From contig NZ_CP071238.1 in assembly GCF_017299535.1 (NCBI RefSeq), forward strand, positions 620,001-684,000: DNA of 64,000 nucleotides, read 5' to 3'. The stretch's first letter is position 1. The number at the start of each line of letters is the position of its first letter. The stretch is from Serratia marcescens subsp. marcescens ATCC 13880. GTDB lineage: Bacteria; Pseudomonadota; Gammaproteobacteria; Enterobacterales; Enterobacteriaceae. This document shows, piece after piece, positions 28,401 through 34,097 of this stretch. The notes under the pieces are model-generated. The model was given only the letters and a program-made list of their open reading frames with translations. It was not told where the DNA came from and ran no database searches. Position numbers and translations under genes: made by a program.

Positions 28401-29206
28401 ATGCCATCAGTGGTCTGGCTGGGTTGACCTTTGTTGCGACGCCGTCCGGCGCAACACTGAGTGCTGTCACGGAGGTTGGTAATGGTATCTACACGGCGAC
28501 GATGACCAGCACCCAGACCGGTAGTTACACGGTCGTACCGCAACTGAATGGCAGTCAGGTTGGTAGCCTGGGCGAGACGATATCCGTCGCGACGGTCGCT
28601 ACGGCGGTGCAGGACATCCTGGTGAATGGTTACACGTACGCTGTGGACGCGGGTTTCCCGAAAACCGGGTTTGCGGGGGCGAAGTTCACCGTACAATTGA
28701 ATGGCGGTGAGCCGACGGACTACACCTGGACGTCGAGTGCGTCCTGGGCGTCGGTTTCCGCAGGCGGGGAAGTGACCTTCACAGGCAAGGGTGACAGCAC
28801 GCCGGTCACCGTCACAGCCACGTCAAAACTCGACCCGACCAAGGCATTTGAATATACCTTCACGCTGAACGACTGGTACATCAATAACGGGTCAACGATC
28901 ATGACATGGTCTGCGGCCAACACGTACTGCACGAATCAGGGCGCGTCTCTGGCGACCCGTCTGCAACTGGGCGGCCCACAACTGACCACTTATCAGTACA
29001 ACGTTCGCGGTACGGTTGGTTCGCTGTGGAGTGAGTGGGGGGATGTGAGTACGTACACCGGCTCGGGCTTCCCGAGTAGCTCCGGCACCTGGACGTCCGA
29101 GGTCTTCAGCAGTGGTCTCCACTACTCCGTCGGCGTGGCCACGGGCTTCGTCGACTACTACCCCGACAGCAACAGCAGCTACGTTGCGTGTCGGCAGGGT
29201 CTTTAA
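22448..29206 (+). CDS. Inverse autotransporter adhesin (intimin/invasin family) with DGR-variable C-terminal lectin-like domain
   Basis: This is a 2252-residue surface adhesin. It has an extended signal peptide (about 1-43, RRLRALTWVNIGIQACFPL), a LysM-like periplasmic domain (about 58-110) and an outer-membrane beta-barrel of the intimin type (about 140-430). A linker/D0 region follows, then Ig-like domains: 12 near-identical 111-residue repeats (about 625-1955), one diverged repeat, a Big-like domain, and a C-terminal C-type-lectin-like domain (about 2140-2252) with paired cysteines in YCTNQ and VACRQ. The passenger is thought to be exported C-terminus outward, so the lectin-like tip is the distal end. 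The last 47 residues are the DGR variable repeat. The ATG at 22448 is chosen because the signal sequence starts there; the frame opens at 22358. Expression may be phase-variable through the upstream switch. Confidence 0.93.
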   Translation: MKNKHTGHAGVFSRRLRALTWVNIGIQACFPLAVAFTPTIAAAGGFLRDNGSKTVAKTQIYTLAAGETTASVARKFGISIAELRKMNQFRTFAHGFDHLQPGDELDVPAVRATGDASGKKTAAPHEDAQAVKVAGIASQAGSFLANNPNGEAAASIARGMAMGEATKEVQDWLGQFGTARVRLDADQHFSLKNSQLDLLVPVFDRDDTLVFTQGSLHRTDDRTQANLGAGVRWFNDGWMLGGNTFLDYDLSRQHTRLGIGVEYWRDFMKLGANSYLQLSNWKDSPDFSDYKERPANGWDIRAQGWLPALPQLGGKLTYEQYYGDEVGLFGKDHRQKDPHAFTAGIEYTPVPLVTLRAEQRQGKDGENDTRFGVDFRYQLGAPWQQQVDPGAVQAMRSLAGSRHDLVERNNNIVLEYRKKETIRLHAASLVTGYAGEKKSLGVSVNSTHGLDRIDWSAPALLAAGGKIVQDGPQAYSVVLPTYQYAPGINNYTVSGVAVDKKGNRSNTSETQVSVRAPEINKGNSTFTPLDSMLVADGKSTQHLTLSVRDAQGNAVDVPVSEISIDTGNLKSASVSSPVKKAIGEFEVTVTAGVDEEIVTLTPSVSGVKLDTARVAINKAFPSSVNSTFAASPKSIAADNTATSTLTFTAKDADGNLITTLNAGDVSFGITAAGGDASKVTLGAVTKVSDGVFTATLKGTLADTYTIVPAANGTPVSGLSDTVTLTAGTTPDAGEGNSTFAASPKSIAADNTATSTLTFTAKDANGNLITTLNAGDVSFGITAAGGDTSKVTLGAVTKVSDGVFTATLKGTLADTYTIVPAANGTPVSGLSDTVTLTAGTTPDAGEGNSTFAASPKSIAADDTATSTLTFTAKDANGNLITTLNAGDVSFGITAAGGDTSKVTLGAVTKVSDGVFTATLKGTLADTYTIVPAANGTPVSGLSDTVTLTAGTTPDAGEGNSTFAASPKSIAADDTATSTLTFTAKDANGNLITTLNAGDVSFGITAAGGDTSKVTLGTVTKVSDGVFTATLKGTLADTYTIVPAANGTPVSGLSDTVTLTAGTTPDAGEGNSTFAASPKSIAADNTATSTLTFTAKDANGNLITTLNAGDVSFGITAAGGDTSKVTLGAVTKVSDGVFTATLKGTLADTYTIVPAANGTPVSGLSDTVTLTAGTTPDAGEGNSTFAASPKSIVADNTATSTLTFTAKDANGNLITTLNAGDVSFGITAAGGDTSKVTLGAVTKVSDGVFTATLKGTLADTYTIVPAANGTPVSGLSDTVTLTAGTTPDAGEGNSTFAASPKSIAADNTATSTLTFTAKDANGNLITTLNAGDVSFGITAAGGDTSKVTLGAVTKVSDGVFTATLKGTLADTYTIVPAANGTPVSGLSDTVTLTAGTTPDAGEGNSTFAASPKSIAADDTATSTLTFTAKDANGNLITTLNAGDVSFGITAAGGDTSKVTLGTVTKVSDGVFTATLKGTLADTYTIVPAANGTPVSGLSDTVTLTAGTTPDAGEGNSTFAASPKSIAADNTATSTLTFTAKDANGNLITTLNAGDVSFGITAAGGDTSKVTLGAVTKVSDGVFTATLKGTLADTYTIVPAANGTPVSGLSDTVTLTAGTTPDAGEGNSTFAASPKSIVADNTATSTLTFTAKDANGNLITTLNAGDVSFGITAAGGDTSKVTLGAVTKVSDGVFTATLKGTLADTYTIVPAANGTPVSGLSDTVTLTAGTTPDAGEGNSTFAASPKSIAADNTATSTLTFTAKDANGNLITTLNAGDVSFGITAAGGDTSKVTLGAVTKVSDGVFTATLKGTLADTYTIVPAANGTPVSGLSDTVTLTAGTTPDAGEGNSTFAASPKSIAADDTATSTLTFTAKDANGNLITTLNAGDVSFGITAAGGDTSKVTLGAVTKVSDGVFTATLKGTLADTYTIVPAANGTPVSGLSDTVTLTAGTTPDGTRSTFSSDVGAIIPDGTDTATLSFVAKDAYDNAISGLAGLTFVATPSGATLSAVTEVGNGIYTATMTSTQTGSYTVVPQLNGSQVGSLGETISVATVATAVQDILVNGYTYAVDAGFPKTGFAGAKFTVQLNGGEPTDYTWTSSASWASVSAGGEVTFTGKGDSTPVTVTATSKLDPTKAFEYTFTLNDWYINNGSTIMTWSAANTYCTNQGASLATRLQLGGPQLTTYQYNVRGTVGSLWSEWGDVSTYTGSGFPSSSGTWTSEVFSSGLHYSVGVATGFVDYYPDSNSSYVACRQGL
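24320..28309 (+). repeat. Twelve tandem 333-bp repeats encoding Ig-like domains
   Basis: Each unit begins at NSTFAASPKSI and recurs with an exact 333-bp period; the last linker is two codons shorter. Copies differ at only a few sites: AADNT/AADDT/VADNT, LGAVTK/LGTVTK, and a silent ACG/ACC. Copies 4-7 carry the same variant pattern as copies 8-11, showing a 1332-bp duplication. The frame is kept throughout, so copy number change alters stalk length without breaking the protein. Confidence 0.95.
29059..29200 (+). repeat. DGR variable repeat (VR)
   Basis: These 142 bp at the 3' end of the adhesin gene align without gaps to the template at 29978-30119. There are 22 mismatches, and 21 lie opposite adenines of the template. 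Twelve of thirteen template AAC codons are changed here, giving Ser, Gly, Phe, Leu, Ser, Gly, Phe, Asp, Tyr, Tyr, Pro and Ser; there is also one Thr to Ala. The last 27 bp are identical to TR, as expected for the homing-initiation region (IMH). The stop codon follows two codons later. Confidence 0.95.
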
Positions 29207-29248
29207 CCTTTAGCGTTTAGATTTTAACCTTGGTTTTTATTGTTCCTT

Positions 29249-29272
29249 GACCGGCACCTTTGGGTGCCGGTC
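29249..29272 (+). promoter_or_regulatory. Hairpin downstream of VR, probable DGR target-recognition cruciform
   Basis: GACCGGCACC and GGTGCCGGTC form a perfect 10-bp stem with a TTTG loop, 48 bp after VR. It has no T-run after it (CGAAATAA follows), so it is a poor intrinsic terminator. In the Bordetella phage DGR a GC-rich inverted repeat close behind the IMH is needed for efficient target recognition. No counterpart follows TR. Confidence 0.7.
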
Positions 29273-29290
29273 CGAAATAAAGGAGACGGC

Positions 29291-29764
29291 ATGAATATTG
29301 AAGAAAAATTAGGCTTAAGTGCAAGAAAGGGGAAAATAACCCTATTGAGGGAGGGATTGTTCTTGCGGTGTTATGAGGAGTCTCTTTATGCAGTGATTAA
29401 TGGTCCATACCCCACGTTAAGCGTGATAAGTCGAGCATTCAAAAATCTCAATGGTCGTCGTGTATTATACGGCGGATTTCCGGAGCCTCAACTTCGCAAA
29501 ATCCTTCCTGACGCCATTGAAATGGAGTGGGGATATGAATGCGGCTGTCATGATATAGACACCGAGAAATATCGTGCCTGGTGGGACAATATTGTACATC
29601 ACATGGACATGGCAAATAATGAGAAGGTGCAGGAGCAAAACGGTGTACAGATTTTATTGGATGGTGAGTGCTGTCGATTTTTGGCATCATGGCAACCAGA
29701 GGCCTTTCCGTCTGCTGTTGATGCGGGATTTATTGCCGCCGTAAAGAAAAAAGCGGGGGTGTAG
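29291..29764 (+). CDS. Small DGR-cassette protein, possibly MutS domain I-like
   Basis: This 157-residue soluble protein has a strong AAGGAG site 7 bp before its ATG. It lies between VR and TR, where DGRs carry accessory genes. The segment ITLLREGLFLRCYEESLYAV, followed by RRVLYGGFPEPQLRKIL, resembles the mismatch-recognition domain of MutS (REGxFYExY ... GFPExxL). Short MutS-like proteins have been listed as DGR accessory genes. The likeness is my reading of a short motif. C-terminal residues contain a CGCHDIDTEKYRAWWDNI stretch of unknown role. Confidence 0.5.
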   Translation: MNIEEKLGLSARKGKITLLREGLFLRCYEESLYAVINGPYPTLSVISRAFKNLNGRRVLYGGFPEPQLRKILPDAIEMEWGYECGCHDIDTEKYRAWWDNIVHHMDMANNEKVQEQNGVQILLDGECCRFLASWQPEAFPSAVDAGFIAAVKKKAGV

Positions 29765-29855
29765 TCATTACAATGACTCGTTGCAAAAGGCGGGATTGAG
29801 CAGTGGTGCAGGCGGTGCGTAAGGACTGTATCGCCAAGGCGTAACAGGAATATGC

Positions 29856-29861
29856 TATAAA
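29856..29861 (+). promoter_or_regulatory. Candidate extended -10 promoter for the TR RNA
   Basis: TGCTATAAA at 29853-29861 fits an extended -10 element (TGnTATAAT). It lies about 110 bp upstream of TR in the correct orientation for transcribing the template strand needed. No good -35 was seen. The 29765-29977 interval has no supported gene. Confidence 0.35.
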
Positions 29862-29977
29862 AGAAGACCGACCCACCCCACGACCTCCCTATTGGCGAGG
29901 GCGTTATAAAGGGGCAAACTTCGAAAGAGGGTAAGCTGAAATAAAGAGGGAGGGTAAGTGAGCGCCGGGTGTGAGTT

Positions 29978-30119
29978 CGGCTCGGGCTTCCCGAGTAGCA
30001 ACAACACCTGGACGTCCGAGGTCAACAGCAGTGGTAACCACTACAACGTCAACTTGACCACGGGCAACGTCAACAACAACAACGACAGCAACAGCAACTA
30101 CGTTGCGTGTCGGCAGGGT
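29978..30119 (+). repeat. DGR template repeat (TR)
   Basis: This 142-bp sequence matches VR at 29059-29200. It contains thirteen AAC codons in the adhesin reading frame, four of them consecutive. Such adenine-rich codons let substitutions reach many amino acids without creating stop codons. TR is not part of a gene with its own start and signal. The first diverging base after the shared 3' segment is G here and C in VR. TR ends 4 bp before the RT stop codon on the opposite strand. Confidence 0.95.
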
Positions 30120-30123
30120 GTTC

Positions 30124-31395
30124 TTACCCTCTGTACTGCTGCACAATCCAGTCTTGTTTACAGTATTGTTTGATACGTATGGCGCCGTAGTTTGCGTCAG
30201 CGGGGATAAACCATGTTTTAAGTAAACCTGCATAACGGTGCCATATTTGCTTGCGAAGGCGCCAGTGTTGCGTGTGTTGCATCATGCCCAAATAACTATT
30301 GATGACTGACTGAATTTGAGTGAGTAGTTCATAGTGGGGTGTAATGGGGGTACCGTTGAGATAGGCTGCCCACTTGTGGACAAAGGCGTCTGAGTTATTA
30401 TGCGTGTGCCTCGGGGGATGCCCCGATAGTACTTGATTAAAGAAATGCAGTCGGTAAATGAACCGGCGAATGTTACGGTTTCTCATGTGGAGATGATGAG
30501 GATAAACGCGATACCCCAAATAATCTGCACCTTGACTGCATTTTTGAATGCTTTGTTTTTTCGGGTGTAAAGTGAGGCTTAATTCGCTCGCGCAGAACGA
30601 GGCGATAAGTTCTCGCCATTGAGACATTTTTTTTGATGAGCTGCCGAGTAGAAACAAGTCATCCATATACCGAACGTACCCTCGGGCTTTAAGTGAATGT
30701 TTAATGAAGTGGTCCAAGGGGCTTAGCCATAAATTAGCGAACATTTGACTTGCTGAAGAACCTAGTGGGAGTCCTTTGTCACTTCCTGCACCGAGTAGGG
30801 TTTTGTGTGGGGGGATGGTGTTCAGTAATCGCCTGTCGCCAGAAACAGTCCATGTGCATCGCGCTACTGGGTGGAGAATGCATCGCTCTAAAATGAAATC
30901 CAGTGTTTCATAGAGCGGGCTTTCTGATAGATAACGTTGTGTAATGGATTGGCATTGAGTCAGCAATGGGGTGCGCGGTATAGCGTTAAAAAAATTCTGG
31001 ATATCTAACTGAAGATAATATGTGTGGTCAGGTTGGCGCATGAAGCGCTGGACTCGCTGTACCGCAGCCAGCGTGCCTTTGTTTTTCCTGTTTGCAAACG
31101 TGTCATCGATTAGCACACGTTCAACATACGGGTTTATGTGATAAACCAGCCAGCATTGCACCAACCTGTCACGAAAGGAAGGGGCATAGATTTCTCTCAG
31201 CTTTGGATCTGTGACGGCAAAGCGTGAATAAATCGACGGTTGATAACGTTGCGAACTGATTTCATCTGCCAACGTTCGACATGTTTGGGAAATTGATTCT
31301 GTGTTTAACGATTTATGTATGCTTCTGCCCATTTTAACGACGCACTGTAAAAGTTCATAATTAATTTGCTTGGCGAGTGATACCTTGAAATCCAT
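30124..31395 (-). CDS. DGR reverse transcriptase
   Basis: This 423-residue RT (from the ATG at 31395) has motif APSFRDRLVQ (about 71-80), catalytic Asp in QLDIQNFF (131), and YMDD with Asp 245-246. It has the motif-4 sequence LGSSASQ (211-217), where most other RTs have QGxxxSP; LGxxxSQ is a DGR hallmark. The thumb-proximal LHPKKQ and DYLGYRVYP segments also fit. No maturase, HNH or retron features were seen. The frame is open upstream to 31686, but that part is the antisense of avd. RT is on the opposite strand to VR, TR and avd, so the template RNA downstream of TR would be antisense to the RT 3' end. Confidence 0.93.
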   Translation of the reverse strand: MDFKVSLAKQINYELLQCVVKMGRSIHKSLNTESISQTCRTLADEISSQRYQPSIYSRFAVTDPKLREIYAPSFRDRLVQCWLVYHINPYVERVLIDDTFANRKNKGTLAAVQRVQRFMRQPDHTYYLQLDIQNFFNAIPRTPLLTQCQSITQRYLSESPLYETLDFILERCILHPVARCTWTVSGDRRLLNTIPPHKTLLGAGSDKGLPLGSSASQMFANLWLSPLDHFIKHSLKARGYVRYMDDLFLLGSSSKKMSQWRELIASFCASELSLTLHPKKQSIQKCSQGADYLGYRVYPHHLHMRNRNIRRFIYRLHFFNQVLSGHPPRHTHNNSDAFVHKWAAYLNGTPITPHYELLTQIQSVINSYLGMMQHTQHWRLRKQIWHRYAGLLKTWFIPADANYGAIRIKQYCKQDWIVQQYRG

Positions 31396-31771
31396 ATTTA
31401 AGCATCCAAAGGTGTATGATGATTTACTGCGATTATATAAGGCATATTGGAATGTGCATAAGCACTTGCCGCGTACGTTCAGAATAACGACAGGTGATGT
31501 TATATTGCAAACTATAACGGCATGTATAGCAGAGGTCATTTCAGCCAACCACCTGGATAAGCATGTGGCGGAGCAGCGAGCTTTGTCGGGCGAGTGCCTG
31601 GGGAGAGGTCGAACGCAGCTCGTTATTATTAGGGGGCTGCTCACGGTGGGGTGGGATATGCGTTTCATTCCCCATGGTTCATTCATGCATTTAACGTTTC
31701 AACTCGATGAAATCGAAAAACAGGTAACGAAATGGCAAGCCTGGTTTATGAATGGCTCAGCAGGCATGTAA
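31370..31771 (+). CDS. avd: Accessory variability determinant (Avd)-like protein
   Basis: This 133-residue basic, all-helical protein has the pattern of Avd four-helix bundles: YDDLLRLYKAYWNVHKHLPR, TTGDVILQTITACIAEVISA, a mid RTQLVIIRGLLTVGWDMRFI segment, and the C-terminal QLDEIEKQVTKWQAWF helix. Avd forms a pentamer that binds RT and template RNA. The first possible start is TTG at 31370, and it gives the usual distance to the LPR turn. The start would overlap the divergent RT start by 26 bp. A GTG at 31412 is the alternative. Identification is by pattern only. Confidence 0.72.
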   Translation: MASDTLKSIFKHPKVYDDLLRLYKAYWNVHKHLPRTFRITTGDVILQTITACIAEVISANHLDKHVAEQRALSGECLGRGRTQLVIIRGLLTVGWDMRFIPHGSFMHLTFQLDEIEKQVTKWQAWFMNGSAGM

Positions 31772-31951
31772 CATCATTTATCATTACCTCTCGCTTCACG
31801 TTGCATATTTCATTGGCAGAACGATGGTTATTGCATGGCGATAAAGGCCGTCGGTATTAAATAGTCGGTATTAATACGGTGTTTTGATTGCGGATGCACC
31901 TGATGTCACTACGGTGAGCAGGGCAACAGGTTGTCAAAAAGGAGCGTGAAT

Positions 31952-32413
31952 ATGACACATAATACCCTCTCCCCAAAAGATTTGCCTTCTTCTGACGGGG
32001 GCGGTACAGGTCGGTATGTTACACCGCGTCAGTCCAATCATGAGGTGTATACGTTGCCTGAATGCCTGGCCAATTTTCCACCCATGCCCCTCTATTTAGC
32101 GGTGGCGCATTTTGGTCTGCTGAGCGGGCGACCGCTGTCACGAGAAGACATTTCCCAGGCTTTTCATATCGACAGGCGTCGCGCATTGGAGGTTATGCGC
32201 TATTTGGTTAATAACGCTCCACGGGTCACCTGCAAGTGCCTGTCCCTGATGAAAGGGCGAGGATATTGCCTGCACATTATCGATATTGCTTCACCTGAGC
32301 AGGGGACTGGCGAGCCTCCCTCATGTTCAGCGCGCCCGCGTGGCAGCGCGGCTAAGCGTGAGCGAGCACAGCAGCAGATGCGGCAGTGGTTTTTGCAACG
32401 TCCCAATCCTTAG
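31952..32413 (+). CDS. CaiF/GrlA-family transcriptional regulator
   Basis: This 153-residue protein has a good AAGGAG site upstream of ATG 31952. The helix-turn-helix region PLYLAVAHFGLLSGRPLSREDISQAFHIDRRRALEVMRYL fits the CaiF/GrlA family. GrlA activates attachment-locus genes in enteropathogens. Proximity to the adhesin/DGR block suggests local regulation, by inference. The tail is Arg-rich. Confidence 0.78.
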   Translation: MTHNTLSPKDLPSSDGGGTGRYVTPRQSNHEVYTLPECLANFPPMPLYLAVAHFGLLSGRPLSREDISQAFHIDRRRALEVMRYLVNNAPRVTCKCLSLMKGRGYCLHIIDIASPEQGTGEPPSCSARPRGSAAKRERAQQQMRQWFLQRPNP

Positions 32414-32573
32414 GCGGCAGTCACGGGCATCAGGGTACTCTCCTCTGGAAATAACTCCTCTATAGCGTGATGTTTGGTGTTTTGCTTACCGGTGGAATGG
32501 TGCGCATTTTGCAGCAGTAACGGCATGCTCTGGTTTGTTGCGATGCGCAACCACGGATATCCATGGTCTTGTT

Positions 32574-32840
32574 ATGGCAGATGGAATAATGAAAGAAAGT
32601 GAAAGAATGATGAGGTTAGACGTTGGCGATTTTTTGCCTGGTGTCCACACCATGTCGACACCCAGGGCGCGTTTTCGTGTGGCAATGCGCCAGGCCGCCA
32701 TGCTGGAGCGTAAGGGGTGTTTCAACGAGGCCGTGTCCTATTGGCAGGAGGCGTTGACGTTGGCGGTATCGGAGCGCGAGCGTCATTGGTGTGAGTCACG
32801 AGCGCACCTGTGCCAAAAACGCAGTATGCAGGGGGAATAA
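32574..32840 (+). CDS. ANR-family (Aar/PerC-like) regulator, copy 1
   Basis: This 88-residue protein contains RFRVAMRQAAMLERKGCFNEA, then WQEALTLA and HWCESRAHLCQKR. This matches the ANR pattern of small regulators that bind AraC-type virulence activators or H-NS-like proteins. A later ATG at 32589 is also possible. It has a paralogue at 34977 with the shared core MSTPxxRxRxxxxQAAxLER. No AraC activator is encoded in this island. Confidence 0.7.
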   Translation: MADGIMKESERMMRLDVGDFLPGVHTMSTPRARFRVAMRQAAMLERKGCFNEAVSYWQEALTLAVSERERHWCESRAHLCQKRSMQGE

Positions 32841-32931
32841 CAGAATGCGTTGACTTCCCGGCAGAAAAAAAGGAGGGAAGCACAGCATCGCTTGTCAAAC
32901 ATAGTGGTTACATGAAGGCGAAGGTAATGAG

Positions 32932-33093
32932 ATGAATGTGGAAAAAAGCAGTTTGCGCAGTCCGGATCGAGGAAAAGAAATGAGGCATAGCCTGTGGTGT
33001 CGGATAAGTCGTCGATGGATGTGGTTTGGGGTGGGGGCGGTGAGTGTGATGATATGGGGGATGTTGTTGGGACTTATTGTGGTGCTGGCATAA
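32932..33093 (+). CDS. Small single-span membrane protein
   Basis: This 53-residue protein has a basic N-terminus (WCRISRRWMWF) and one membrane helix (GAVSVMIWGMLLGLIVVLA). A GGTAATGAG-type site precedes the ATG. The 35421-35561 product shares the WxRxxxRRMxW ... MxxWGxLLGLIV pattern, so both are probably real paralogues. Function unknown. Confidence 0.5.
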   Translation: MNVEKSSLRSPDRGKEMRHSLWCRISRRWMWFGVGAVSVMIWGMLLGLIVVLA

Positions 33094-33649
33094 GCTCTTG
33101 CCGTACTCAGATAGTCTGCCCATTCTGAATGATGATTTGCTTCGACATTCTTGCGACCCCTTTCCGTTCGTGTCGCTTGCTCTGGCCGGAGAAGAGGACA
33201 GGAGCTTAACCGATACGGTGCGAGAATGGCCGCATAAAACACGAACGTCTTGTCTGTCTGAATAATGCAAGGGAGGAAGGTTTGAGTTTGCTGCTCAGTA
33301 ATATTTACTCGCTTGATGGCTGATTATTATCGCGAACATTGTGAGATGCTATGTGCTAATAAATTAATTTGACATCGAATACCTCCCGTCAGGAGTCTTG
33401 CTCCGATCTTCTGGTGAATTATGGGGTAGGTGCCCTTTTTCTGTTTATATCGACTTTTGTGTAAAAGAGGATGTGTCGCGTCTGGCGGTGTTGTTTTTGT
33501 GTGTTAAAGATATGAAGGTGACATGATAAGACGCGTTGTTTTTATTACTCGAATTGAAAGCGCATAAAAATAGGGATTGGATTAATTGTGGAAACAAGAT
33601 AGCGATTATTGCTCGTTTATATTCCCCCTTATTATTGAAGGTGCGAAAA
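33094..33649. other. Non-coding interval with a shared hairpin motif
   Basis: No convincing gene is seen in these 556 bp. They contain the TTTGAC-N8-CCTCCCGTCAGGAG motif at 33368-33395, which recurs at 37512-37539. Confidence 0.5.
33368..33395 (+). promoter_or_regulatory. Island motif copy 1: TTTGAC-N8-CCTCCCGTCAGGAG
   Basis: A -35-like TTTGAC is followed at fixed 8-bp spacing by a short inverted repeat (CTCC-CGTCA-GGAG). The same arrangement at 37512 suggests a shared promoter/operator or RNA leader. Role unknown. Confidence 0.4.
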
Positions 33650-34078
33650 ATGGAAGGTGCGACGGCGGGAGCCTGGATATGGCTGTGGGTACTGTGGCTG
33701 AGCCTCAGTGTGTTGTTGTTGGGCGGGATGCTGTCGCTGCCCCCCAAAGACGTGGTAACTCCCCTGCCTGCCCGGCTTCCTCCCTGGGTTTTGCGGTTTG
33801 TGCAAGGGGAGATGGCGGTGGGCGGCACGGTGCGCATTGGCCTGGGGCTGGGCGGGGCCGGGTGGTGGTGCGGTGCGGCGGGCTTGTTGGTGTCGGACCT
33901 GTCTCGCAGCCTGTTGGTGGTCGGGGGTGGTACTCTGGTGCTGATAGCGCTGTTTAATGCCGGGCGTCGGGGGGTGCAGTCCCTCGTTGGGTTGGTCGTG
34001 CTGTCTGGCTTTCAGGGGGCGGGATGGGTCGTACTTCTGCTGATTGTGCTTCAGCTCTACGGGTTGTCGGTGCGATGA
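33650..34078 (+). CDS. Hypothetical polytopic membrane protein
   Basis: This 142-residue protein has about four hydrophobic segments (near residues 8-30, 63-83, 88-103 and 108-140) and a proline-rich loop (LPARLPPWVL). The ATG at 33650 begins just before the first helix. No family is recognised. It is followed after 19 bp by the LuxR-type regulator gene. Confidence 0.55.
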   Translation: MEGATAGAWIWLWVLWLSLSVLLLGGMLSLPPKDVVTPLPARLPPWVLRFVQGEMAVGGTVRIGLGLGGAGWWCGAAGLLVSDLSRSLLVVGGGTLVLIALFNAGRRGVQSLVGLVVLSGFQGAGWVVLLLIVLQLYGLSVR

Positions 34079-34097
34079 GAATAAGAGGGGCGGGACA

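Noticed and set aside
24158..28696. A 1512-codon open frame on the minus strand, plus a ladder of 110-codon frames
   Set aside because: They are antisense shadows of the 333-bp adhesin repeats; the products are Arg-rich and repeat with the same period, and no ribosome-binding sites or families are evident.
29249..29272. Hairpin after the adhesin as an ordinary rho-independent terminator
   Set aside because: The stem is strong but not followed by T residues, while its position relative to VR fits the DGR cruciform. Some terminator activity cannot be excluded.
29958..30173. A 71-codon Asn-rich plus-strand frame
   Set aside because: It is the DGR template repeat read as protein; it lacks a convincing start and makes sense as template for VR.
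30124..31395. Reverse transcriptase as a retron or group II intron maturase
   Set aside because: It has no maturase or endonuclease domain and no intron boundaries. The LGxxxSQ motif and the adjacent TR/VR pair indicate a DGR instead.
31396..31686. N-terminal extension of the RT by 97 codons
   Set aside because: That stretch is antisense to the avd-like gene and has no RT homology; the ATG at 31395 gives a normal DGR RT length.
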